Positions 31,630 through 41,000 of a DNA stretch of 64,000 bases are shown here, piece by piece. The stretch lies in the NCBI GenBank assembly GCA_964463135.1, contig CAYXBA010000011.1:72821-136820 (forward strand), given 5' to 3'. Each line of letters opens with the position of its first letter. Position 1 is the stretch's first letter. Both the position numbers and the translations under genes were made by a program. The DNA is from UBA6898 sp964463135 (GTDB taxonomy: Bacteria; Nitrospirota; Thermodesulfovibrionia; Thermodesulfovibrionales; UBA6898). The notes below the pieces were generated by a model. It saw nothing but the letters and a program-made list of their open reading frames with translations, made no database searches and had not been told where the DNA came from.

Positions 31630-32661
31630 CTATTTGTGGTATGAAAGTATTTCCGTTATGAACCTGGCCGTTGTATCGACCAGCGTTATTGCCTGTGAGT
31701 AGTTCATTCTCGTCGGCCCAATGATGCCGATCGTGCCCACCGGCCGGTTGCCATCCCGGTATGTTGAGGCCACGAGGCTGAACTGCTTCATCTCGTCAAG
31801 AGGGTTCTCAGACCCGATAAAGACCTGGGTGCCCTCCGTATCAGCGATCTTATCAAGAAGTCCGAGGATGATATTCTTGTCCTCAAGGGTCTTCAGCAGC
31901 CCCCGTATCCTGTTGATATCGCAGAAGTCGGGAAGATTTACCATCTCGGACAGACCCGAGATAAAGATATCGCTGTCCGATATTGCCAGCACATCTCTGC
32001 AGATCCTCGTTGCCTCGCTGATGAGGCTGTCGCAGATCACCCTCTCGCTCGATATCTCCTCGATAATGGTCTTTCTGACCGCGTCGAGAGAGTATCCTGA
32101 AAAACGCTCATTAATATAATCAGAAAGCCTGTTCAGATCGCTCCGCGACATTTCCTGTTCGACCGAGATGATCTTGCTCCTGATGATCGCTTCCTCGGCG
32201 AAAAGGACGACTGCTATCTGGTTCCTGCGGTACGGCACCAGTTCGATCCTGCTCAGGATCGTCCTGTTGGCATTTGGTGCTACGGATATCCCAACATAGT
32301 GCGAAAGCTCTGAAAGCATTCGTGATGCATTGTCCAGAAACGTATCGACATCTCTTCTGATCAGGTCGAGCTTCCTGTTCATCTCAGAGACAAGCTCTTC
32401 GTCTGCGTCGGTCTTCTCAGTAGTCAGCGTATCCACATAGAACCTGTACCCGACATCGGTCGGCACGCGGCCTGCTGAGGTATGCGGCTGGCGCAGAAAC
32501 CCCATCTCCTCAAGATCGGACATGATGTTCCGAATGGTTGCCGAGGAAAGCCCTATCGGAAATTTCTTGGTTATCGCCCGTGATCCTACAGGTCCGGGCG
32601 AGCTGATATACAGCTGAATAACAGCCTGCAAAATCTGTCCGCTTCTTTCATCCAGACTCAT
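31630..32661 (-). CDS. hrcA: Heat-inducible transcription repressor HrcA
   Basis: The 343-aa repressor binds CIRCE operators and represses chaperone operons with GroEL as co-factor. The N-terminal winged helix (MSLDERSGQILQAVIQ ... GSRAITKKF ... SATIRNIMSDLEEMGFL) and the PHTSAGRVPTD motif are clear; the GAF-like middle and dimer domains follow. The ATG at 32661 is the last base of the CIRCE element as read on the minus strand. The GGAGAG ribosome binding site lies in the CIRCE spacer and inner arm, so operator and translation signal overlap. Confidence 0.97.
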   Translation of the reverse strand: MSLDERSGQILQAVIQLYISSPGPVGSRAITKKFPIGLSSATIRNIMSDLEEMGFLRQPHTSAGRVPTDVGYRFYVDTLTTEKTDADEELVSEMNRKLDLIRRDVDTFLDNASRMLSELSHYVGISVAPNANRTILSRIELVPYRRNQIAVVLFAEEAIIRSKIISVEQEMSRSDLNRLSDYINERFSGYSLDAVRKTIIEEISSERVICDSLISEATRICRDVLAISDSDIFISGLSEMVNLPDFCDINRIRGLLKTLEDKNIILGLLDKIADTEGTQVFIGSENPLDEMKQFSLVASTYRDGNRPVGTIGIIGPTRMNYSQAITLVDTTARFITEILSYHK

Positions 32662-32687
32662 TAGCACTCTCCAAGTTAGAGTGCTAA
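32661..32687 (-). promoter_or_regulatory. CIRCE operator
   Basis: TTAGCACTC (32661-32669), exactly 9 spacer bases, then GAGTGCTAA (32679-32687) is a perfect match to the CIRCE consensus. The element overlaps the hrcA start codon and contains its ribosome binding site, so HrcA bound here represses its own operon hrcA-grpE-dnaK(-dnaJ-rsmE). Confidence 0.97.
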
Positions 32688-32689
32688 TA

Positions 32690-32718
32690 ATCTAACAGGT
32701 AGGTAATGAAGCTGTCAA
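32690..32718 (-). promoter_or_regulatory. Sigma70-type heat-shock promoter for hrcA
   Basis: On the minus strand TTGACA (32718-32713), a 17-base spacer and TTAGAT (32695-32690) lie directly upstream of CIRCE. The predicted transcription start falls inside the operator, the classic arrangement for HrcA repression. Confidence 0.8.
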
Positions 32719-32846
32719 GAAAAATAGAAATGCCATTATATTTCAATGGGTTAGTAATCAGGTCGCTGCCTGGAGACAGAGCGCTCAAAAGCCACTTATT
32801 TCAGAATTCCCGGCTGGCTTGTCTTTGGCTGATTAAACCCCAGGTT

Positions 32847-34001
32847 TCAGATGAGGATCGTCTTTGGGATGGAAAAGCCGTTGAATTCCGACGCATACGA
32901 GATAGTATAGGCACCGCTCGAAAGGATCAGCACATAATTGCCTATGGCCGGCTCAGGCAGCAGGATGTTCTTTTCTATCACGTCAAAGCTGTCACAGCTT
33001 GGGCCGGCAAGGGTCCATTTCCTGATCTCTCTGGACCCCTCAACAACGTAGCTGTATTTGATGCCCCCGATGCTCTCCATGAGGCCGTTGAAAACGCCGA
33101 CGTCAATGGAGAGCCATTTCTCGTCTCCGCGGCTGGTCTTGCCGATCACCTTTGTTACGAATATGCCGGCATCGCCGACAACTGACCGTCCCGGCTCGAT
33201 GAAAATGCGCGTCTTTTTCGGGAATTTCTGGTAGATCGCCTTGTTGATGTTCTTCTCGATCGCCGGAATGCTTACCACATCCTTGGTGTACCGGATAGGG
33301 TATCCGCCGCCGATGTTAAGCATTGAAAGCCGAATGCCTGCCTTTTCAGCCCTGTCCCAAAGGTCCTTTGCCTTGTCGAGTGCAGAGTTCCAGTTATACA
33401 TGTTCGTACACTGCGAACCTACGTGAAACGTGATGCCGACCGGGTTGAGCCCCTTCTTTTTCGCAAGCACAAGGAGTTCCTCTGCCTCTTCGACCTCAAC
33501 GCCGAATTTCTTGCTGAGCGGCCATTCACTGCCTTCATTCGGCACGGTCAGCCGCACATAGACATTTGCGCCAGGGGTGTATTCTCGCATTTTGTCCACC
33601 TCTGCTGCGGAGTCATAGGAGAAATAGTCGACGCCTGATTCAGCGGCCATCCTGAGAAAACGAAACGTCTTGATCGGGTTGCTCGTGATCATACGGTCAC
33701 TGCTTACCCCGATCGATTCGAGCACGCTCATCTCTCCCTCTGAGGCTATCTCAAAGCCGATACCGAGACTGTTGATCAGTTTCAGTACCTCAATATCCGG
33801 GTTTGCCTTGACCGCATAATAGACCTCGGCATTTCTGATATTCTTGCCGATGGCATGGACCTTCTGGCGGACCTTTGTCTTGTCCATGAGCAGGAAGGGC
33901 GGCTCGAGATCTGTCTCCCGTATGAAGTCGATCGCTTTCTGGATCGTGGACTTCGGCGTGATCCTGGTATGATCTTTTGTTATGCGGAAACGGTGGTTCA
34001 T
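32847..34001 (-). CDS. Type III PLP decarboxylase, ornithine decarboxylase-like
   Basis: The 384-aa alanine-racemase-fold enzyme has the PLP lysine Lys65 in YYAVKANPDIE, the phosphate-binding LNIGGGYP, EPGRSVV, and the C-terminal GPSCDSFDVI. Its catalytic cysteine and aspartate are diagnostic of the ornithine/lysine decarboxylase group (versus diaminopimelate decarboxylase, which has a Glu-rich motif there). It likely makes putrescine (or cadaverine). Length fits the bacterial short form. It is followed upstream by the hybrid kinase gene on the same strand with an 80-base gap. No other polyamine gene is nearby, so its substrate rests on motif alone. Confidence 0.87.
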   Translation of the reverse strand: MNHRFRITKDHTRITPKSTIQKAIDFIRETDLEPPFLLMDKTKVRQKVHAIGKNIRNAEVYYAVKANPDIEVLKLINSLGIGFEIASEGEMSVLESIGVSSDRMITSNPIKTFRFLRMAAESGVDYFSYDSAAEVDKMREYTPGANVYVRLTVPNEGSEWPLSKKFGVEVEEAEELLVLAKKKGLNPVGITFHVGSQCTNMYNWNSALDKAKDLWDRAEKAGIRLSMLNIGGGYPIRYTKDVVSIPAIEKNINKAIYQKFPKKTRIFIEPGRSVVGDAGIFVTKVIGKTSRGDEKWLSIDVGVFNGLMESIGGIKYSYVVEGSREIRKWTLAGPSCDSFDVIEKNILLPEPAIGNYVLILSSGAYTISYASEFNGFSIPKTILI

Positions 34002-34080
34002 GTCGTTATATCCTCAGCTAGAGTTTATTAAATGGTATTTCTGCAAAAAATGCAATGAGACGAGATCGACACAAGATTGT

Positions 34081-36426
34081 TCAGGCTGAAAGCATGGACT
34101 GGACCTTGTCAGCGATGCTGTGCATGCTGAAGGGTTTCTGGATGAAGCCGAGCAGACCCTGCTCCAGGGGAAAGCCCGCATCCCCGGCAGTGGTATGGCC
34201 CGAGGCGATGAGTATCCTTGCCTTGTCATTGAGCTGCCTGATACGGTCAAAAGTTTCCCTGCCGCTCATGACCGGCATAATGAGGTCCAGGATCACGAGA
34301 TCGATGACGCCGCGCTGTTCTGCATAGATCTCGAGCGCTTCTTTGCCGTCTGCAGCCTGGATCACGCAATATCCCAGTTTCTCCAGCATGGTCCGCAATA
34401 TGTCCCTTATGTATTCTTCATCGTCAACAACAAGGATCGTTCCCTTGCCCGGTGCTGGATCTGGCCATGATGCGGGTTCAATGCGGACCGCCGGTCTTAC
34501 CGCAGGGAACACTACGGTGAATGTTGTACCGTTTCCCGGTGACGTTTCTACGCTTATGTGACCGTTATGGTTCTTTACAACACCATACACCATGGCCAGG
34601 CCCATACCGGTTCCTTTGCCCAGTTCCTTGGTCGTGAAAAAGGGCTCGAATATGCGTTCTTTTACCGCGTCAGGGATGCCAGCTCCGGTGTCTGATATCG
34701 TAATGACCACCTGGCGGGAAGCTGTTGGTGCTGACGCTGCAGGCTCAGGTGCATTGTCCTGCACGGCTGTCCTGATGAGAAGCCTGCCGCCGCCGGACAT
34801 GGCGTCCCTCGCATTCAGGCAGAGGTTCAATATCACCTGTTCGATCTGACTTCTGTCGCCCTCTATGGTCATATCTTCCCTGCCGAGATCCGATTCGATT
34901 GCTATGTTCCGGTCAAAGGTCTTTGAGATGATCTTCAGGACCGCGGCAATGACATCATTGATCGCAATGGGTTCTATAACGTATTTGCCTTTTCTCGCAA
35001 ACCCGAGAAGCTGCCTGGTCAGCTCTGCTGCACGGTCCGAGATATGCTCGATCGTATCGGCAGATTCATAGAGGGATGTGCCCGGCAGGAGCTGTGCCTT
35101 CAGCAAAGACGCATGGCCTAGAATACCCTGGAGCATATTGTTGAAATCGTGTGCTATGCCGCCGGCAAGGGTGCCGATCGCTTCCATTTTATGCGCCTGA
35201 AAGAGCTGCTCCCTGATCGCCTCCTTCTCTTTTTCCTCGTCACTGCGTTCGAATTCGGCAGCCACGATCTGTCCTATGGTCTGGAGGACCTTGATGTCTG
35301 ATTCGGTTATTTCGCGCGGGGCGCCGAAGGCCCCTATGATGCCGACAGCCTCGCCCCTGCTGTTAAAGATGGCGAAGCCTATGAAAAAATCGGCCTCTGC
35401 CTCGGCAAAGGCGTTCACGTCCGGAAACTGCTCCCTCAACCCTGTGTCGATGATGACGATCTGTTTTTTGTCCAGCACTCTTTCGTCCGGGGTTCCCCTG
35501 AGACTGACGTCGAACGCCTTGCGCACAGAGCCGTTTATGCAGAGGGAAACCACGTGTTCGGTTTCGCCGTCCGGGCCGATCTTCGAGAGATACGCATGGA
35601 GGGAGAAGAGCCGTGATATGGTCATGACGACTTCGTCAAAGTAATCGCTGCCGCGTTTCACTGCCGCGAGATGATAGATATTGTTCAGCATGCGTGCTTC
35701 CCGGTCGCGCAGTTCCATTGCATTTCGGATGCTGCTGCTCAGGTCCTCGAATTCAGTGATACCCTTATAGTCCGGGATCTCACCCCGGCTGACCGGTTCA
35801 AGGATACTGCCGAGCGGTACGCGGATGTTCTTTCTGAGCGAGTAGATGAAAAGTAGGGTTACGGCGCTCAGTATGAAACCGGTGACGCCGTAAGCGATGT
35901 TCACACTGCGCAGCAGAGCCGCGTAATCTGCAGCATCCTTGAACAGGACAATATCCCATTCCCAGGGTTCGAAGCGGACCCTGTAGGAGTAATAGTTCCG
36001 GCTGTTGAGGGCCACCGTTCCGACGGCATTGTTCTTTTTGATCGCTGCCGCTGGTCCTGAAAGTTCCTTATCGGTATTTTCTGCAAGCAGCAGGTGTTCC
36101 CCCCGGTACATGACCATGCCGGAGATATTGTTCTGCCGCATGATGTCTTCGACCATGCCGAGGGTCAAGGCCTTTTTTATGCTGACGGTCTTGTGATCGG
36201 ATAGCGACCCGGTCCAAAGCAGTTCGTTCAGGCTGCGGTCACAGACCTTGTACAGATCATGCGCGATCTGGACAAAGGACTCCTGTATCCGGTCATCAGC
36301 GAATTGCGAGACAGAGCGCAGAACGAACATATAGAGGCCGATCCAGGAAAGCAGCGCGGTCGCGATAATAGGAGCGATCGTTCTGAAGGCAAGTCTGTTG
36401 CGTATCTGGCGGGGACTTTGATTCAT
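34081..36426 (-). CDS. Hybrid sensor histidine kinase (periplasmic domain, GAF, HisKA, HATPase, receiver)
   Basis: The 781-aa protein has two membrane segments (about residues 15-35 and 172-195) enclosing a periplasmic sensor. A GAF domain (about 260-410), HisKA with the phosphorylated His in GGIAHDFNNML (about 426) and an HATPase domain (DTGAGIPD, KGTGMGLA) follow. The C-terminal receiver (about 660-781) has its phosphoacceptor Asp in DLVILDLIMP near 712. With a receiver but no HPt, it needs a separate phosphotransfer partner. Its start overlaps the stop of a periplasmic binding-protein gene by 4 bases (ATGA). This strongly suggests the binding protein is its ligand-presenting partner. Confidence 0.92.
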   Translation of the reverse strand: MNQSPRQIRNRLAFRTIAPIIATALLSWIGLYMFVLRSVSQFADDRIQESFVQIAHDLYKVCDRSLNELLWTGSLSDHKTVSIKKALTLGMVEDIMRQNNISGMVMYRGEHLLLAENTDKELSGPAAAIKKNNAVGTVALNSRNYYSYRVRFEPWEWDIVLFKDAADYAALLRSVNIAYGVTGFILSAVTLLFIYSLRKNIRVPLGSILEPVSRGEIPDYKGITEFEDLSSSIRNAMELRDREARMLNNIYHLAAVKRGSDYFDEVVMTISRLFSLHAYLSKIGPDGETEHVVSLCINGSVRKAFDVSLRGTPDERVLDKKQIVIIDTGLREQFPDVNAFAEAEADFFIGFAIFNSRGEAVGIIGAFGAPREITESDIKVLQTIGQIVAAEFERSDEEKEKEAIREQLFQAHKMEAIGTLAGGIAHDFNNMLQGILGHASLLKAQLLPGTSLYESADTIEHISDRAAELTRQLLGFARKGKYVIEPIAINDVIAAVLKIISKTFDRNIAIESDLGREDMTIEGDRSQIEQVILNLCLNARDAMSGGGRLLIRTAVQDNAPEPAASAPTASRQVVITISDTGAGIPDAVKERIFEPFFTTKELGKGTGMGLAMVYGVVKNHNGHISVETSPGNGTTFTVVFPAVRPAVRIEPASWPDPAPGKGTILVVDDEEYIRDILRTMLEKLGYCVIQAADGKEALEIYAEQRGVIDLVILDLIMPVMSGRETFDRIRQLNDKARILIASGHTTAGDAGFPLEQGLLGFIQKPFSMHSIADKVQSMLSA

Positions 36427-37604
36427 CGGAAGACAGGTCTTGCGGTCTGCTGATGCTCCGGCCAGACAACCTCGGTCTTTCCTTTTAGTACCTGTGTCAC
36501 CACGGTGAACCTTTTGATCTGGAGTCCGGTCCGGTCAACGCCGTATCTGCCTGAAACGGTCAGCATATCGAGTTTCGAAAATATGTCGCGCAGCCTTTCC
36601 CTGTCCAGAGACTGTGATTCCCGCACTGCCGCCTCGAGTATCTGACCGGCAGCATAGGCCGTGGCAGCGAAGTGTGAAGGCTTCTTGTGGTAGACCTTCA
36701 CAAAACGGTCATAGAACTCCTTGCCTCCGGGAGGGTTCATCCCGCCGATCACTTCCCACTGGGATGAGGAGAATATATACTCTGCATCAGGTCCGAGCAT
36801 CTCAAAAAAGGATGGCAGGCCAGGGCCTACCGGAGAATAGAAGGCCCTGGGGGACCATTTGATCTTCTTCAGGGCCGACTGCATGCTCAATGTCTCGTCG
36901 AGATGACCGCAGATCATTACGGCCTCTGCACCGGCATTCCTTGCCCGAACAGCAGCGGCATCAAGGTTGTGCTTTCCCTTTTTTACCTCCTCATGCAGGA
37001 CCACCCCAATGCCGAGACGCTTTGCCCATGTTGCAGCACCGGTGCCGTTATCTCTCGAGAAGGGATCGTCAGCCTGTACGATCGCAAGGGAATTAATGTT
37101 ATTGACCGCCAGAAGTTCCAGAAAGCTGATCGCAATCTGGCTTGACGGGGTGAAAAGGCCGAAGACGTTTTTGTATCCTTTTTTCCAGATACTGTCGGCT
37201 GCAGCACCGGCGGCAAGCAGCGGGTACCGGTGTTTTTCCGTTATCGGGAGTATCGTCTCGGTTATAGCACTCGAGTAAGGTCCAAAGACCATATCCATGT
37301 GCTCTTTTTCGAGCATCTGCGTATAGAGCATCTTTGCGGTCCCTGGATCGCTCCGGTCATCATAGATGATGAGCTGGACCTTCCTGCCGAGAAGGCCGCC
37401 TTTTGCATTCACATCGCTTTCCCAAAGTCTGTAGCCCTTGGCCTGCATATCGGCAAGTTCTGCGTATTCTCCTGTGAGGCCAAGGGTGACACCGATGCGG
37501 AACGTTTCTCCTGCCTCGGCCGAAGCTGAATAAAGGACTGCGAAACAGAGCAGGAGACCCGCTGCCACAGAGCAGAGAATACGGGTAAGCTCCCTCAGGA
37601 TCAT
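36423..37604 (-). CDS. Periplasmic ligand-binding protein (branched-chain amino-acid/LivJ type)
   Basis: The 393-aa protein has a Sec signal peptide (basic MILRELTR, hydrophobic core, cleavage near ASAEAGE about residue 33). A type I periplasmic-binding fold follows with FRIGVTLGLTGEYAELA, NAKGGLLGRKVQLIIYDD and VFGPYSSAITETILPI, as in LivJ/amide-binding proteins. No permease or ATPase genes are near. The gene is coupled to the hybrid kinase downstream and to the HEAT-like gene upstream by ATGA overlaps, so it likely works in sensing, not transport. The ATG at 37604 was chosen because upstream in-frame starts lie inside the neighbouring gene and lack a signal peptide. Confidence 0.88.
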   Translation of the reverse strand: MILRELTRILCSVAAGLLLCFAVLYSASAEAGETFRIGVTLGLTGEYAELADMQAKGYRLWESDVNAKGGLLGRKVQLIIYDDRSDPGTAKMLYTQMLEKEHMDMVFGPYSSAITETILPITEKHRYPLLAAGAAADSIWKKGYKNVFGLFTPSSQIAISFLELLAVNNINSLAIVQADDPFSRDNGTGAATWAKRLGIGVVLHEEVKKGKHNLDAAAVRARNAGAEAVMICGHLDETLSMQSALKKIKWSPRAFYSPVGPGLPSFFEMLGPDAEYIFSSSQWEVIGGMNPPGGKEFYDRFVKVYHKKPSHFAATAYAAGQILEAAVRESQSLDRERLRDIFSKLDMLTVSGRYGVDRTGLQIKRFTVVTQVLKGKTEVVWPEHQQTARPVFR

Positions 37605-38281
37605 CTCGGTTTTCTTGCCGAAAGCAGCCGTTTTGCCGAGCCCCGGATGATCTCGGGCACGTTCTTGTTCCTCTCCAGGATGATGAGGTCCTTGGTCTTG
37701 AGATCGCCTACCAGGCCGACGGAGATGCCGGGAGGCGTTTTCGGGTTCGTCACCAATGCATGGACCACGGCATATGACTTGAGCCATTCCCTGTTCTTTG
37801 CGATCCTTCTGAGGGCTTCCTCATTGATCGAGCGGTTGCGGGCGATCAGCTCTATTTCCGTATCCGTGATCTTCTGGTTGGCGAGCACACTGAGCATGAC
37901 CTCCTTGTTCGTGTCCTTGATCAGAATGCCGCGGACCTCCCTGCTTCCCTTCATCGCAAGCTGGACCCGTTCGGAGACGGTCAGCGTCTGGATCTTCTGG
38001 AGGATGTTCTGTACACGTGCCTCTTTCGGTTTCTCCGTGTGTGCCAATTCTCTCGCCGCTTTAGCAGGCAGCTGGAGATGACCGGCGATCAGGTTCTGCA
38101 CCTCATGAGGGGTGTCCGGATGCTCATGCAGCATCAGGAGGATCTCGGGGCGGTGTGTGTTCGCCTGTGCGATCTCCTGAAAGATCTCCGGGTCATCCGG
38201 GTCCTCGATCAGAACCTCGATCACATCTTTTGAGGCGACTGAGTAGTCGAGTCCTATCAGAACCTGCGGTTCATCAGCCAT
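37601..38281 (-). CDS. Conserved hypothetical protein, alpha-solenoid/HEAT-like repeats
   Basis: The 226-aa soluble protein has recurrent helical units such as REVRGILIKDTNKEVMLSVL and LVTNPKTPPGISVGLV. Similar units occur in leucine-rich-variant or HEAT-like proteins of delta-type bacteria and Nitrospirota. There is no signal peptide, membrane segment or catalytic motif. It overlaps tlyA upstream and the binding protein downstream, so it belongs to a four-gene unit tlyA-this-binding protein-kinase. A scaffold or adaptor role is possible. It is not a recognised enzyme. Confidence 0.7.
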   Translation of the reverse strand: MADEPQVLIGLDYSVASKDVIEVLIEDPDDPEIFQEIAQANTHRPEILLMLHEHPDTPHEVQNLIAGHLQLPAKAARELAHTEKPKEARVQNILQKIQTLTVSERVQLAMKGSREVRGILIKDTNKEVMLSVLANQKITDTEIELIARNRSINEEALRRIAKNREWLKSYAVVHALVTNPKTPPGISVGLVGDLKTKDLIILERNKNVPEIIRGSAKRLLSARKPR

Positions 38282-39020
38282 GATTCTTTCTCCTTAGGTG
38301 AATGAAATATTCGATGTTGCCCTTCTGCCCGGGAAGCGGCGATTCATAATCTCCCATGACCACGAATCCGGCAGTCTCAGTAAATTCAGCGACCTTCTGC
38401 ACGGCAGAACGCCTTTTCAGCTCATCCCTGATCACGCCTCCTTTTTCGACCATGCCCTTGCCAACCTCGAACTGGGGCTTGATCAGGGCGAGGACATCTC
38501 CCTCAGCCGCCAGAAAATCGAGCACTCTCGGCAGGACCTGGGTGAGCGAAATGAAGGAGACGTCGATTACGACAAGGTCGATCGGTTCGGGAATGCGGTC
38601 AGGTTCAAGATGCCTGATGTTTGTCTTTTCGTGCAGTATGACGCGCGGGTCGTTCCGGAGCGACCAGTCAAGCTGGCCATATCCGACATCAATGGCATAG
38701 ACCCTGGCCGCCCCTCTCTTTAGTACGCAGTCAGTAAAGCCGCCGGTTGAGCTGCCGATATCCATCACGATTTTGCCTGCAGGGTCGATTCTGAAAAATA
38801 ACAGTGCGCCTTCGAGTTTGACGCCGCCTCTGCTCACGAAGGGGATGTCATCTTCCCTGAGTGCAACGACTGCGTTGATATCAATGAGCGTGCCTGCCTT
38901 GGTCTCCTGCCTGCCGTCTACAAGAACATTACCGGCCATGATGAGCGCCTTTGCCCGGTCCCTGCTCTTGACGAGCTCCCGGTCGACCATGATCTTGTCC
39001 AATCTCTCTTTTTCTTTCAT
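38274..39020 (-). CDS. tlyA: TlyA-family rRNA 2'-O-methyltransferase / hemolysin-like
   Basis: The 248-aa protein has an N-terminal S4 RNA-binding domain (RLDKIMVDRELVKSRDRAKALI) and a FtsJ-like SAM-dependent methyltransferase domain. The latter has the motif I region VMDIGSSTGGFTDCVL, the YAIDVGYGQLDW segment and a PQFEVGKG motif. TlyA methylates 16S and 23S rRNA in mycobacteria. The hemolysin label of some homologues is historical. It overlaps the hypothetical gene downstream by 8 bases. Such genes commonly neighbour dxs and ispA, which lie upstream here. Confidence 0.9.
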   Translation of the reverse strand: MKEKERLDKIMVDRELVKSRDRAKALIMAGNVLVDGRQETKAGTLIDINAVVALREDDIPFVSRGGVKLEGALLFFRIDPAGKIVMDIGSSTGGFTDCVLKRGAARVYAIDVGYGQLDWSLRNDPRVILHEKTNIRHLEPDRIPEPIDLVVIDVSFISLTQVLPRVLDFLAAEGDVLALIKPQFEVGKGMVEKGGVIRDELKRRSAVQKVAEFTETAGFVVMGDYESPLPGQKGNIEYFIHLRRKNHG

Positions 39021-39122
39021 ACAGTTCGCACAGGTTCAAACGCATATGCCGGAGCCTGTCTGAACTATTATAAAGAAAAAAAAGGATATTTATGCGGAAA
39101 TATTAGTCAGGGAAGGGCAGTG

Positions 39123-41000
39123 TCATCTGCTCTGCAGCGGTTCTTTCATGAAGGCGAGGGCTGCCTGATAAATGCCTTCCTCGTCAATGCCGCAGGCAGC
39201 TCTCAGGCTGTTCATGCTGCCCTGCTCAATAAAGGAATCAGGTATGCCGATCCTCTTCACTGCGACGCGAGACATCTTTGTCTCGTTCAGGAATTCCAGG
39301 ACAGCACTGCCGAAACCTCCCTGCAGGGCGTTTTCTTCGACCGTAAGGATTCTGGGTATGCGTGAACCCATGGACAGAATGATATCGCGATCAAGGGGCT
39401 TGATGAAGCGGGCATTGATCACGGCTGCATGAATGCCCGCTGCCTCAAGGCGTTCTGCTGCCTTGAGCGCAGCGATTGCAGGGTTGCCGATCGCCATGAT
39501 CATCAGGTCAGTGCCTTCACGGAGCAGTTCTGCGTTTCCTGGGGAAAGGGGCGCAGCAGGAATGCCGGACTGTGGCGCTCTGCCGCGGGGATAGCGGATA
39601 GCGACGGGTCCAGCGTGGTTCACGGCCCAGGCCAGCATCAGCCTCAGTTCTTCGGAATTCTTCGGTGCAAGGCAGGTGAGGTTCGGTATATGCCTCAGGA
39701 AAGATATGTCGAAAACACCATGGTGTGTGGGTCCGTCCTCCCCGACGAGGCCGGCACGGTCTATGGCAAAGACCACCGGCAGGTTCTGGAGGCAGACATC
39801 ATGGATTATCTGATCGTACGCACGCTGCAGGAACGTGGAATAGATTGCAACGACCGGCCTGAGTCCTCCGGCAGCAAGACCGGCGGCAAACGTGACCGCG
39901 TGCTGCTCAGCAATGCCGACATCGTAAAAGCGGTCAGGGAAACGCTCTGCAAAACAGTCGAGCCCGGTACCCTCTTTCATGGCAGCGGAGATGGCGATCA
40001 CCCTGCTGTCCTTCTCTGCCAGTTCTGTAACTGCAGCGCCGAATGCAGCGCTGTACGTAACAGACCCTGAGCTGAGCGGCGAGCCGGTCTCAACCTCAAA
40101 GGGTCCGATGCCGTGAAAGACACAGGGGTCTTTTTCAGAGAATTCGTATCCCTTGCCTTTCTTGGTTATTACATGGACAAGGGTGGGTAATGTGGAGGAC
40201 TTGATCCTGTTCAGCGTTTCGATCAGGAGGTCCGTGTTGTGGCCGTCAATGGGCCCGATGTAGTCAAACCCCATCTCTTCGAAGAGTATGCCCGGAAGGA
40301 TCATGCCTTTCAGGGTCTCCTCTGCCTTCTGCGCTATTTTTGCCACAGACCCGCCGAGCTTAGGTATACCTTCAAGAAAGGATTTCGTCTCTTTCTTGAA
40401 TTTGCGGTACCGCTCGTCAGTAAGGATCCTGTTCATATATGCGGAGAGGGCCCCGACATTGGGCGATATGGACATCTCATTGTCATTGAGAATGACGATG
40501 AGGTCCTTCTTGCCGTGGCCGGCATTGTTCAAGCCTTCGAAGGCAAGGCCTCCGGAGAGCGCTCCATCGCCTATGACCGCTATGACCTTGTAATGCTCGT
40601 TGTTCCTGTCGCGCGCCTCCAGCAGTCCGAGCGCAGCGGATATGGAGGTCGAGCTGTGGCCGGTGCCAAAGGCGTCATAAGGGCTTTCTGCTATTTTGGG
40701 AAAACCGGAAATGCCCTTTTCGGTCCTGAGCGTTGCGAACTGCTCTCTTCTTCCGGTCAGGATCTTATGGGCGTAGGACTGATGACCCACATCCCAAACT
40801 ATCCTGTCTGCCGGAGAAGGGAAGACATGATGCAGCGCAATGGTCAATTCGATGATGCCGAGGTTTGATGCCAGATGACCGCCTGTTACCGCGACCGTCT
40901 CGATGATCCGTGTCCTGAGCTCCTCGGCAAGTGTTCCCAGCTCTTCATGGCTGAGCGTTTTGAGGTCTTCCGGCGATGCTATCCTTTCGAGGATCATCAT
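39123..41000 (-). CDS. dxs: 1-deoxy-D-xylulose-5-phosphate synthase
   Basis: The 625-aa thiamine-diphosphate enzyme condenses pyruvate and glyceraldehyde-3-phosphate, starting the MEP isoprenoid pathway. The N-terminal His-rich HLASNLGIIELTIALHHVF, the ThDP motif GDGALSGGLAFEGLN, the IDGHNTDLL region and the transketolase-like C-terminal domains (DVGIAEQHAVTFAAGLA) are intact. AAGGAGGGC precedes the ATG at 41000, whose start overlaps the ispA stop, so ispA and dxs form one operon. Confidence 0.97.
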   Translation of the reverse strand: MMILERIASPEDLKTLSHEELGTLAEELRTRIIETVAVTGGHLASNLGIIELTIALHHVFPSPADRIVWDVGHQSYAHKILTGRREQFATLRTEKGISGFPKIAESPYDAFGTGHSSTSISAALGLLEARDRNNEHYKVIAVIGDGALSGGLAFEGLNNAGHGKKDLIVILNDNEMSISPNVGALSAYMNRILTDERYRKFKKETKSFLEGIPKLGGSVAKIAQKAEETLKGMILPGILFEEMGFDYIGPIDGHNTDLLIETLNRIKSSTLPTLVHVITKKGKGYEFSEKDPCVFHGIGPFEVETGSPLSSGSVTYSAAFGAAVTELAEKDSRVIAISAAMKEGTGLDCFAERFPDRFYDVGIAEQHAVTFAAGLAAGGLRPVVAIYSTFLQRAYDQIIHDVCLQNLPVVFAIDRAGLVGEDGPTHHGVFDISFLRHIPNLTCLAPKNSEELRLMLAWAVNHAGPVAIRYPRGRAPQSGIPAAPLSPGNAELLREGTDLMIMAIGNPAIAALKAAERLEAAGIHAAVINARFIKPLDRDIILSMGSRIPRILTVEENALQGGFGSAVLEFLNETKMSRVAVKRIGIPDSFIEQGSMNSLRAACGIDEEGIYQAALAFMKEPLQSR

